Origin: JBOFLG01 sp051657745 | GTDB taxonomy: Bacteria > Actinomycetota > Actinomycetes > Actinomycetales > Dermatophilaceae | DNA: 8,483 nt | Direction of reading: 5' to 3' | Assembly (NCBI GenBank): GCA_051657745.1 | Contig: JBOFLG010000027.1 | Span: 1-8,483, forward strand | Shown here: positions 1 through 5,519 of the stretch, one piece after another | How positions within the stretch are numbered: position 1 is the first letter of the stretch | Layout: the number at the start of each line of letters is the position of its first letter | Made by a program: the position numbers and the translations under genes | The notes under the pieces: model-generated | Told to the model about the DNA's origin: nothing | The model's database searches: none | Seen by the model: only the letters and a program-made list of their open reading frames with translations

Positions 1-113
1 AGCTTGAGCACCTCATGCCCCTCGGCCTCGAGTCGCTGCGCCTCCACGAGAATCGGGCCGCGTACGTCGTAGCGCACGTGCTGGAGCTTCTTGCTCTGGA
101 CGATCCGCCGCAT
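1..113 (-). CDS. PLP-dependent aminotransferase (AlaA/AspC type), N-terminal fragment
   Basis: This is the 5' end of a minus-strand gene that runs off the left edge; only the first 37 codons are present. The translation begins MRRIVQSKKLQHVRYDVRGP and continues with ILVEAQRLEAEGHEVLKL. From memory of the family, the pattern of a short basic head, 'SxKLQxVxYxxRGP', then 'A.xLEAEGHxxLKLN' is the N-terminus of actinobacterial class I/II aminotransferases annotated as alanine or aspartate aminotransferase (Mycobacterium AspC/AlaA-like). They are cytoplasmic PLP enzymes that move amino groups between amino acids and 2-oxoacids. The catalytic lysine and PLP-binding residues lie outside the window. 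The ATG at 113 is preceded by GGGAGA (complement of 123-128) at 9-nt spacing, a good ribosome binding site. The gene diverges from the response regulator at 329. Identity rests on a short segment, so the exact substrate cannot be given. Confidence 0.8.
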   Translation of the reverse strand, partial: MRRIVQSKKLQHVRYDVRGPILVEAQRLEAEGHEVLK

Positions 114-328
114 GTCGGCAAGTCTCCCAGCCCGGCGGCTCGTTCCGCAGGCCATGACGTCCGCCGTGAGACGACCCGCGACCTCCGAAGCGTTCGCAGC
201 GTCGGTACTGAGGGTGCTCACCCCACGACCGCGTCGTACGCCGCCGGGCTGCGGGCCGCCTTTCGTCATCCTTACCTGCACCGCACCGGATGCCGGTACG
301 CCGCCCGTTGGCCGCCTAACCTGGTGGG
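114..328. promoter_or_regulatory. Divergent intergenic region between aminotransferase and response regulator
   Basis: This 215-bp stretch carries the 5' control regions of two divergent genes. I see no RNA gene and no convincing small ORF. Its clearest element is TAACCT at 317-322, listed separately. On the aminotransferase side only the Shine-Dalgarno (123-128) is recognisable; I could not find a clear -10 box for that gene. Confidence 0.5.
317..322 (+). promoter_or_regulatory. Probable -10 box of a leaderless promoter for the response regulator
   Basis: TAACCT fits the actinobacterial -10 pattern TANNNT. It ends exactly 6 nt before the A of the ATG at 329, so the expected transcription start is the first base of the codon. 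The GGTGGG between box and ATG abuts the ATG, too close to act as a Shine-Dalgarno. Leaderless transcripts are common in actinobacteria. No convincing -35 hexamer is visible. Confidence 0.5.
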
Positions 329-1147
329 ATGGCCCGCATCCTGCTCGTCGAGGACGACGCCACGGTGCGCGACGCCGTGGCGGCATACCTGGCGCGGGCG
401 GGGCACGAGATCGAGGCCGTCGGGGACGGGGAAGCGGCCCTGGACCGGTTCGTCGCGGAGCCCGCCGACCTGGTGCTCCTGGACCTCATGCTTCCCGGCC
501 TGGGTGGCCTCGAGGTCAGCCGGCGGCTGCGCTCCATCCGCCGCGATCTGCCGCTGATCATGGTGACCGCCCGCAGCCAGGAGCACGAACGCGTTCAGGG
601 TCTGCAGCACGGCGCCGACGACTATGTGACCAAGCCGTTCAGCCTTCGCGAGCTCGAGCTGCGAGTGCGTTCGGTGCTTCGTCGCGCGGCGGCGCCCCCG
701 GACGAGGTGTCCGGCACGCTCGTCGATGGTGACCTCAGTGTCGACCTCGGGGCCCGGACCGTCACCCGTGAGGGTGCCCAGGTCGGGCTCACCGCACGGG
801 AGTTCGACCTCCTTGCCTGGCTGGTGCAGCATCCGGGCGCGGTGTGGTCGCGCGACGACCTGATGCGCGAGGTGTGGCGCTGGGATGTCGGTGACGCTTC
901 GACGGTCACGGTGCACGTGCGCCGGTTGCGCGAGAAGGTCGAGCGCGATCCCGGTGCGCCGACCCGGCTGGCCACGGTGTTCGGCCGCGGCTACCGCTGG
1001 GACCCCGCCGGGACCCGGCCGGGCGACACCGTCGCCGCGGAGCCACCGACGGACCCGCCCGAGCCGGCTCGGATGGCGCCCGAGTCACGCGCCCCGGAGT
1101 CGGCCCCAATGCCGCTCGAGCCACGCGCCCCGGAGTCGTTCGGATGA
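329..1147 (+). CDS. OmpR/PhoB-family response regulator
   Basis: This 272-residue cytoplasmic transcription factor is the output half of a two-component system with the kinase that follows. The receiver domain (about 1-118) has the acidic pocket E8-D9-D10, phospho-acceptor D52 (in LVLLDLMLPG), switch residue T80 and conserved K102 (KPF). The winged-helix DNA-binding domain (about 128-224) has LTAREFDLL, then VHVRRLREKVE, and ends in the family's GRGYRW. Residues 225-272 are an extra Pro/Glu/Ala-rich tail; usual family members are about 225-235 aa and stop near GYRW. Two 12-residue repeats (M249 and M261 units) form the end of this tail. The ATG at 329 gives the standard MxRILLVEDD start; translation is probably leaderless. 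The stop overlaps the kinase start as ATGA (1144-1147), so the two are co-transcribed and translationally coupled. The regulon cannot be read from the sequence; the thioredoxin/CcdA genes downstream are possible targets. Confidence 0.95.
   Translation: MARILLVEDDATVRDAVAAYLARAGHEIEAVGDGEAALDRFVAEPADLVLLDLMLPGLGGLEVSRRLRSIRRDLPLIMVTARSQEHERVQGLQHGADDYVTKPFSLRELELRVRSVLRRAAAPPDEVSGTLVDGDLSVDLGARTVTREGAQVGLTAREFDLLAWLVQHPGAVWSRDDLMREVWRWDVGDASTVTVHVRRLREKVERDPGAPTRLATVFGRGYRWDPAGTRPGDTVAAEPPTDPPEPARMAPESRAPESAPMPLEPRAPESFG
1073..1144 (+). repeat. Two tandem imperfect 36-bp repeats at the 3' end of the response regulator gene
   Basis: Unit 1 is 1073-1108 and unit 2 is 1109-1144. Both begin with ATG and share the core CACGCGCCCCGGAGTCG. 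In the regulator frame they encode MAPESRAPESAP and MPLEPRAPESFG. Each carries GGAG (1096-1099 and 1132-1135) followed 8-9 nt later by an ATG. The second copy is the likely ribosome binding site of the kinase, whose ATG begins on the last base of unit 2. Confidence 0.8.
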
Positions 1148-2154
1148 CCCCGGAGACCACCGCGGTCGTCCTGTCCGCCTCGGTCACGGCGTTGGCCGGC
1201 GGCGCCGGTGCGGTCGGCCTGGCCCGCCTCGCGCGCGACCGCCCCGCCGTCGCGGCGCTCGGCGCACCGATCGTCCTGGTGGGCTCGTTGGCGGCGGGGG
1301 TGGCGGTGGCCAGCCGGCAGATGCTGATCGGTGAGGACGACTACCGCACCCTGGTCTTTGTGCTGCTCGCCGGGGCGCCGATGGCAGTGCTCATCGGTGC
1401 GTTGATGGCGCGGCGAGTCTCCCGAATGGAGCGCGAGCGCGCCGGCGAACGGGCCGATGTCGAGCGCGCCCGGCAGGTCGAAGAGTCCCGGCGGGAGACC
1501 ATCGGCTGGCTTTCCCACGACCTGCGGACGCCGCTCGCCGGCATCCGGGCGCTCGCCGAGTCGCTCGAGGCGGGTGTCGTGGCCGAGCCCGGGGCGGCCC
1601 ATGCGCGGATCGTTCACGAGGTGGACCGGCTTGACGCCATGGTTGACGACATCGCCCAGCTCTCCCGGCTGCGCGGTCCGGGGCGCGCGGTGCCACCGAC
1701 CGAGCAGGTCGCGCTCGACGACCTGGTGTCGGACGCGGTCGCCACAGTCACGCCGCTGGCTGCCGCGGCGGGGATCGAGGTCCGGGCCACCGCCCTGTCG
1801 AGTTCTGTGGTCACCGGAGACGCTCGGGATCTCACCCGTGCGGTGACCAACGTGCTGCGCAACGCCGTTCAGCACACCCCGGAAGGGCGGTCGGTGGACG
1901 TACGCACGGTGGCCGGCACGGAGATGGTCACGGTCGAGGTGGCGGACGGGTGCGGTGGTATCCCGGATGACGACATCGCGCGGGTTTTCGAGCCGGGCTT
2001 CCGTGGTGACGTCGCGCGGGCTGGCAGTGGGAGCGGCCTGGGGTTGACCATCGTCCGCGAGGTCGCGACCGCCCACGGTGGCACTGCGTCCGCGACGAAT
2101 CTGCCCGCCGGTCCGGGGTGCGTGGTCTCGCTGTGTCTTCCCCGCTGTCGCTGA
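1144..2154 (+). CDS. Membrane sensor histidine kinase (HisKA/HATPase type)
   Basis: This 336-residue kinase is the partner of the preceding response regulator. Three hydrophobic segments (about 7-27, 36-56 and 69-89) lie before a short cytoplasmic helix of Arg and Glu (90-117). The segments leave only about 11 residues (RQMLIGEDDYR) between TM2 and TM3, so there is essentially no extracytoplasmic sensor domain. The dimerisation/phosphotransfer helix has the H-box WLSHDLRTPL with H125. The ATPase domain has the N-box (N236, N240 in TNVLRNAVQHTP), the G1 box DGCGGIP (268-274), an F-box FEPGF (282-286) and the G2 box GSGSGLGLTI (296-303). All catalytic motifs are intact. ATG 1144 overlaps the regulator stop and has GGAG 8 nt upstream (1132-1135). 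The signal is unknown; such kinases usually sense membrane state or a partner membrane protein. Confidence 0.95.
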   Translation: MTPETTAVVLSASVTALAGGAGAVGLARLARDRPAVAALGAPIVLVGSLAAGVAVASRQMLIGEDDYRTLVFVLLAGAPMAVLIGALMARRVSRMERERAGERADVERARQVEESRRETIGWLSHDLRTPLAGIRALAESLEAGVVAEPGAAHARIVHEVDRLDAMVDDIAQLSRLRGPGRAVPPTEQVALDDLVSDAVATVTPLAAAAGIEVRATALSSSVVTGDARDLTRAVTNVLRNAVQHTPEGRSVDVRTVAGTEMVTVEVADGCGGIPDDDIARVFEPGFRGDVARAGSGSGLGLTIVREVATAHGGTASATNLPAGPGCVVSLCLPRCR

Positions 2155-2177
2155 TGCGCGGAGATGGACACCGGAGG

Positions 2178-2199
2178 CGACCCCTTACCGGGTCGTTTC
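2178..2199 (+). terminator. Hairpin terminator after the two-component operon
   Basis: CGACCC (2178-2183) pairs perfectly with GGGTCG (2190-2195) across a 6-nt loop, and a short T run follows (2196-2198). It starts 24 nt after the kinase stop and lies before the thioredoxin gene, so it probably separates two transcription units. The T tract is short, as usual in GC-rich actinobacteria. No clear promoter box was found in the rest of the gap before 2288. Confidence 0.5.
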
Positions 2200-2287
2200 G
2201 GTTCGGGCGTCGCACTGGGCGCGCCGCGGTCGACTGGCGTTAACTGGCCCACGTCATCCGAACCCCGATTCGAGGAGAGACCACACG

Positions 2288-2812
2288 ATGCTTACCACCA
2301 GGGCAGCCCGAGCCGTCGTCGGCGTTGCGGTTCTGTTCGCCGTTGGCGCTTGCGGCACGAACGACGCCGACAGCGGTACCGCGGCTGGTACGACGCCCAG
2401 CGCGGCGGCCAGCCCGACCGCGTCCGTGAGCGTCACCGCATCGGCCAGCCCGACCGCGTCGGCGACGTCGAGCAGTGCCGGCGGCGCAGCAGCCACGACT
2501 ACGGCCGGCGCCTACCTCACCAAGGCCGAGTACGAGGGTCAGATGGCGGCCCGCGAGGGCACCAAGGTCGTGCTGTTCTTCCATGCGCCGTGGTGCCCCA
2601 ACTGCAAGGCAACGGAGAAGTCCATCGACGCCGACGGCGTGCCCGACGGGCTGACCGTGGTCAAGGTCGACTTCGACTCTGAGACCGACCTGCGCAAGGA
2701 GTACGGGATCACCCAGCAACACACCTTCGTGCAGGTCGACTCGGAGGGCACGGAGCTGGCGAAGTGGACCGGCGCCAAGAGTGGTGCTGAAATCCTCGAG
2801 AAGACCGTCTGA
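2288..2812 (+). CDS. Thioredoxin-fold lipoprotein (extracytoplasmic thiol-disulfide reductase)
   Basis: This 174-residue protein has a lipoprotein signal (residues 1-21, lipobox VGA-C22), so it is expected to be lipid-anchored on the outer face of the membrane. Residues 24-75 are a Ser/Thr/Ala/Pro linker that probably spans part of the wall. The thioredoxin fold (about 76-174) has the active site W102-C103-P-N-C106 after VVLFFHAP, with VVKVDFD and KYGI-type strand/helix features. Where thioredoxins have Ile/Thr-Pro-Thr (cis-Pro), this protein reads QQHTFVQVD, so His replaces cis-Pro. The likely role is to reduce or exchange disulfides of exported proteins, re-reduced by the adjacent CcdA-type protein. 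The start at 2288 was chosen over in-frame upstream ATGs because AGGAG (2273-2277) lies 10 nt upstream and only this start puts the lipobox at a signal-peptide distance. The stop is immediately followed by the next gene, so the two are coupled. Confidence 0.9.
   Translation: MLTTRAARAVVGVAVLFAVGACGTNDADSGTAAGTTPSAAASPTASVSVTASASPTASATSSSAGGAAATTTAGAYLTKAEYEGQMAAREGTKVVLFFHAPWCPNCKATEKSIDADGVPDGLTVVKVDFDSETDLRKEYGITQQHTFVQVDSEGTELAKWTGAKSGAEILEKTV
2407..2460 (+). repeat. 18-bp direct repeat in the thioredoxin linker (36-bp period)
   Basis: An exact 18-bp copy of GGCCAGCCCGACCGCGTC occurs at 2407-2424 and 2443-2460. It encodes the repeated ASPTAS in the low-complexity linker. The 36-bp register equals 12 codons, so gain or loss of a unit would keep the frame and only change linker length. 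Confidence 0.8.
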
Positions 2813-2813
2813 G

Positions 2814-3548
2814 GTGCTGCTCGCGCTGGCCGGTGCGGTCCTCGCTGGTGCGCTCACCACACTGGCGCCGTGTGCACTGACGCTGTTGCCCGTGGTGGTC
2901 GGCGGCTCGGTGGCCGGTGCGAGTGATAGGGCCGCCACCCGTCGGGCGCTGGTGATCACCGCGTCGCTCGGGGCGTCAGTGTTCGTGTTCACGCTGGCGC
3001 TTCGCGCGACGACGGCGCTCATCGACGTCCCACCCAGCGTGTGGCAGTGGATGAGCGGTGGCCTCCTGGTGCTGCTCGGGGTGACCCAGCTGCTGCCTGG
3101 CCTCTGGGACCGGGCCAGCATCGCCATGGGGCTGTCGAGCCGCAGTGCGCGCGGCTTGTCCGCCGCCGGCCAGCGGGGTGGCCTGGGCGGGGCGGTGCTG
3201 ATCGGTGCGGCGCTCGGCCCGGTCTTCACCTCGTGCAGCCCGCTGTTCGCGTATGTGGTGGTCACCGTCCTCCCGGCGGAGTTGGGTCGCGGGCTGGCCC
3301 TGCTCACCGGGTATGTCGCTGGTCTGGTGGCGGTGTTGCTCGCGGTCGCGATCGCCGGGCAGCGGTTGGTGCGGAGGTTGCGGTGGGCCGCAGACCCGCA
3401 CTCGTGGTTCCGGCGCGGTCTCGGCGTGCTGTTCGTCATCCTTGGCGTGCTGATCGCCACCGGGTTGATGCAGGACGTCGAGACCTGGGTGCTCGAGAAC
3501 TCGCCGCTGGCACCGTGGGAGATCGGCGCCGACATCGGCCGCGAATAG
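2814..3548 (+). CDS. CcdA/DsbD-type thiol-disulfide transporter
   Basis: This predicted 244-residue, six-TM membrane protein (about 2-30, 45-69, 77-98, 124-153, 157-182, 202-220) belongs to the CcdA/DsbD-beta family, which passes reducing equivalents from cytoplasmic thioredoxin across the membrane. The diagnostic cysteine pair is visible: C20 in TLAPCALTLLP (TM1) and C141 in FTSCSPLFAY (TM4). The family is about 220-250 aa, so it looks complete. GTG 2814 is chosen because it lies one base after the upstream stop (TGA-G-GTG), giving coupling, and makes TM1 begin at once as in CcdA proteins. An earlier in-frame GTG at 2781 would add 11 codons, including rare AAA and AGA-AGA and no ribosome binding site. 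The partner is almost certainly the lipoprotein thioredoxin upstream. I see no cytochrome c biogenesis genes (resB, resC, c-type CXXCH) here, so a role in cytochrome c maturation is not supported by context. Confidence 0.88.
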   Translation: MLLALAGAVLAGALTTLAPCALTLLPVVVGGSVAGASDRAATRRALVITASLGASVFVFTLALRATTALIDVPPSVWQWMSGGLLVLLGVTQLLPGLWDRASIAMGLSSRSARGLSAAGQRGGLGGAVLIGAALGPVFTSCSPLFAYVVVTVLPAELGRGLALLTGYVAGLVAVLLAVAIAGQRLVRRLRWAADPHSWFRRGLGVLFVILGVLIATGLMQDVETWVLENSPLAPWEIGADIGRE

Positions 3549-3688
3549 CGTCAACTTTCCCGCCCGAACCCGAGAGGTTCACCTTCGCCGGGGAACGGTT
3601 GCCCTGCAAACCTGAGCCTCTTGGTGCGAAGCCAAGGTGGGCGCAGACTCGCCTGTCGCTCGTCTCAGGCGGCGGGCAGGATGGGGTC
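3549..3688 (+). promoter_or_regulatory. Intergenic region with two small inverted repeats
   Basis: GAACC (3566-3570) and GGTTC (3576-3580) form a 5-bp inverted repeat 18 nt after the CcdA-type stop. CTTGG (3620-3624) and CCAAG (3632-3636) form a second. Either could be a weak terminator or an operator for the following ATL gene. No T tract follows either. I found no clear -10/-35 pair. Confidence 0.3.
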
Positions 3689-4024
3689 GTGGACGAGGTG
3701 GTGGTGGAGCGTGTGCTCCGCGCCGTGGAGCAGGTGCCGCACGGCCGGGTCGTGGCGTACGGCGACATCGCCGCGCTGGTCGGTGTGGGGCCGCGGCTGG
3801 TGGGCCGGGTGATGAGCACCTACGGGTCGAATGTCTCGTGGTGGCGGGTCACTCGGTCCAGCGGTGAACTCCCCGCCGCGCTCCTGGGCGAGGCCCGCGA
3901 GCGGTGGGCCGCGGAGGGGGTGCTGCTCGCGCCGAGTGGCCGCGGTTGCCGCATCGGCGAGTACCGGGCCGACCTCGGGCAACTCGCCGATGCCTACGAG
4001 CGGGCCACCTCCGACGTGAGGTGA
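3689..4024 (+). CDS. Alkyltransferase-like (ATL) protein, MGMT-fold DNA-binding domain without catalytic Cys
   Basis: This 111-residue protein matches the C-terminal DNA-binding domain of O6-alkylguanine-DNA alkyltransferase. V16-P-H-G-R-V-V-A-Y-G-D-I-A reproduces the family's 'IPxGxVxTYGxIA', including the Tyr (Y24) used in base flipping. R36 in PRLVGRVM fits the 'Arg finger' position of ARAVGxAL. The active-site PCHRV is replaced by S50-W51-W52-R53-V54, so the acceptor cysteine is Trp. ATL proteins bind O6-alkylguanine lesions and hand them to nucleotide excision repair without repairing them; by homology that is the likely job, acting on DNA in the cytoplasm. GTG 3689 is chosen because AGGA (3678-3681) sits 7 nt upstream and the product length matches ATL proteins. 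The frame is open further upstream, but that part is the shadow of the CcdA-type gene. The gene appears independent of its neighbours. Confidence 0.85.
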   Translation: MDEVVVERVLRAVEQVPHGRVVAYGDIAALVGVGPRLVGRVMSTYGSNVSWWRVTRSSGELPAALLGEARERWAAEGVLLAPSGRGCRIGEYRADLGQLADAYERATSDVR

Positions 4025-4151
4025 TCGCGGTGGTGATCGCCGATGCGGCGCGCCTCCTCGGCGTCGGTCGGGACCGTGCTTCGGCATCGGTGACCGTGTG
4101 GTGGCCGCTGGAGCCGTCGAAATCCGAGCACCCTCGGGTGACGATAGAGCC
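4025..4151 (+). promoter_or_regulatory. Intergenic region between ATL and dehydrogenase genes
   Basis: This region holds a 9-bp direct repeat GGTGATCGC (4020-4028 and 4032-4040, the first overlapping the ATL stop). It also holds the hairpin listed at 4122-4139. I see no convincing gene here beyond the possible 16-codon leader starting at 4152. Confidence 0.35.
4122..4139 (+). terminator. Compact hairpin upstream of the dehydrogenase gene (terminator or operator)
   Basis: CCGAG (4124-4128), loop CACC, then CTCGG (4133-4137) form a perfect 5-bp stem. It extends by T-G and A-T to 7 pairs (4122-4139). It could end ATL transcription or be an operator for the downstream gene. There is no T tract, so the role is open. 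Confidence 0.35.
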
Positions 4152-4202
4152 ATGTCCCGCCGTCACTCATCGCTCCCCGTCCCAGACGAGTCGACCCCAT
4201 GA
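4152..4202 (+). CDS. Possible 16-codon leader peptide overlapping the dehydrogenase start
   Basis: The ATG at 4152 opens a 16-codon frame (MSRRHSSLPVPDESTP). Its TGA (4200-4202) overlaps the dehydrogenase ATG at 4199 as ATGA. This geometry suits translational coupling, and the dehydrogenase start itself has only a weak ribosome binding site (GACGAG, 4185-4190). However, the leader has no clear Shine-Dalgarno of its own, and a frame this short can arise by chance. I report it as a candidate only. Confidence 0.2.
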   Translation: MSRRHSSLPVPDESTP

Positions 4203-5458
4203 TGCTGCGACCCAGTCTCGTTGCCACAGTGGTGAGTGCTCTCGTGTCTGCGGCCGCGCTGGGGGGCTGCTCCGGGGCAGGCGACGAGACCGGTGAGGTT
4301 CCAGCCGCCGGGAGGTCATCCTCCTCCGACAGCGGGTTAGCGAACGGCTCATCCACCCCGGTGCCGCGGGCCACCGCGGTGCCGCGGCTCGCGGTCGAAA
4401 CGGTTGCCCGCGGTCTGGACCATGGCTGGGACGTCGGGTTCCTGCCCGACGGGCACGCGCTGGTCACCGAGCGGCCGGGCCGCATCTCGCTGCTGTCGGG
4501 GCTTCGGGAGGGCGCTCGGCGCACCACCGTTGAGGCCGACCTCGATGACGTGTTCGTCGAGGGCGAGGGCGGCCTGATGGGCATGGTGGTGCACCCCGAC
4601 TTCGCCACCTCGCGCGCGTTCACCACGTGCCAGACTTCCCAGCGCGGTGGCGAGCCGGTCGACATCCGTCTGGTCACCTGGCGGTTGTCGGATGACGCTC
4701 GGTCGGCCACACGGGTACGCACCCTGCTCTCGGGCCTGCCGATCTCCACCGGGCGGCACTCGGGGTGCCGGCCGGAGATCGCCGCGGATGGCGCGCTGCT
4801 GGTCGGCACCGGCGATGTCGCGCGTGGCGACGTGCCGCAGGACCTCACCACTCTCGGCGGTAAGGTGCTCCGTCTCGACCTCCGCACGGGGCAACCGGTG
4901 CCGGACAATCCGTACGTGGATGCCGCCAACCCGCGCCAGCGCTACGTGCTGAGTTTCGGCCACCGCAACATCCAGGGAGTGGCAGTGCAGCCGGGCACCG
5001 GTGCGGTCTACACGGCCGAGCACGGCCCCGACCGCAATGACGAGGTCAACGTCATCCGGCCGGGCGGCAACTACGGCTGGGACCCGTCCCAGGGTGGCAC
5101 TGTCGGCGGCTACGACGAGAGCGTGCCGATGACCGACCGCGACCGCTTCCCCGGCGCGGTGCCGGCCGCGTGGCAGAGCGGTGACACCACCCAGGCGCTC
5201 TGCGGTGCGGAGTTCCTCGACGGTCGTCAGTGGGGCGCGCTCGACGGCGCGCTGGTGGTGACCGCGCTCAACGGCGCCAAGCTCCTCGCGCTCACCCTCG
5301 ACAGCGGCGGCCGGGTCGCGGAGGTGTCGATCCCGGAAGAAACGAACGGCCCGTTCGGGCGGCTTCGGGCCGCGCGGCTGGGGCCTGATGGCGCCCTCTA
5401 CGTGACCACGAGCAACGGGGATGACGACCGACTCCTTCGGGTGGCCCCAGGCGTCTGA
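4199..5458 (+). CDS. PQQ-dependent aldose (glucose/sorbosone) dehydrogenase-family lipoprotein
   Basis: This 419-residue protein starts with a lipoprotein signal (lipobox LGG-C24) and a Ser/Pro-rich linker to about residue 62. The six-bladed beta-propeller of the soluble glucose dehydrogenase/sorbosone dehydrogenase family follows. Family signatures in order are FLPDGHALVTERPGRI (81-96), EGEGGLMGMVVHPDF (121-135), GRHSGC with H187 at the catalytic-base position, LGGKVLRLDL (219-228), SFGHRNIQGVA (252-262), EHGPDRNDEVNVI (274-286) and GGNYGWD (289-295). Relatives such as E. coli YliI oxidise aldoses with PQQ and Ca2+; location outside the membrane is predicted. No PQQ biosynthesis gene is in the window, so the cofactor may be scavenged or the substrate differ. 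Mature cysteines C144, C190 and C335 are potential disulfide partners besides the lipidated C24. ATG 4199 (or the next ATG, 4202) is the only possible start, because a stop lies upstream at 4145-4147 with no start codon between. Confidence 0.9.
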   Translation: MMLRPSLVATVVSALVSAAALGGCSGAGDETGEVPAAGRSSSSDSGLANGSSTPVPRATAVPRLAVETVARGLDHGWDVGFLPDGHALVTERPGRISLLSGLREGARRTTVEADLDDVFVEGEGGLMGMVVHPDFATSRAFTTCQTSQRGGEPVDIRLVTWRLSDDARSATRVRTLLSGLPISTGRHSGCRPEIAADGALLVGTGDVARGDVPQDLTTLGGKVLRLDLRTGQPVPDNPYVDAANPRQRYVLSFGHRNIQGVAVQPGTGAVYTAEHGPDRNDEVNVIRPGGNYGWDPSQGGTVGGYDESVPMTDRDRFPGAVPAAWQSGDTTQALCGAEFLDGRQWGALDGALVVTALNGAKLLALTLDSGGRVAEVSIPEETNGPFGRLRAARLGPDGALYVTTSNGDDDRLLRVAPGV

Positions 5459-5519
5459 CCGCCGCCGGTGCCCCGCGGCTGGCTCCGAACTGCTGCTCCA
5501 GACCCGGATGCCTGCACCG

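Noticed and set aside
991..2076. 361-codon minus-strand open frame opposite the regulator and kinase
   Set aside because: It lies antisense to two genes with complete catalytic motifs; its translation is Arg/Pro/His-rich with no recognisable domain, typical of a GC-rich shadow frame.
2240..3535. 431-codon minus-strand open frame opposite the thioredoxin/CcdA pair
   Set aside because: The plus strand has a lipobox, WCPNC and paired membrane cysteines; the minus translation is Ser/Thr/Pro/Arg-rich low complexity.
2288..3548. Cytochrome c maturation (system II) locus
   Set aside because: A CcdA-type protein alone is not enough; no ResB, ResC or CXXCH-containing protein is present in the window.
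3566..3580. GAACC-N5-GGTTC as a LexA (SOS) box upstream of the ATL repair gene
   Set aside because: Actinobacterial LexA sites have GAAC and GTTC separated by 4 nt; here they are separated by 7 nt, so the spacing does not fit.
3689..4024. Active O6-methylguanine-DNA methyltransferase
   Set aside because: The acceptor Cys in PCHRV is Trp (SWWRV), and the only Cys is outside the active-site motif.
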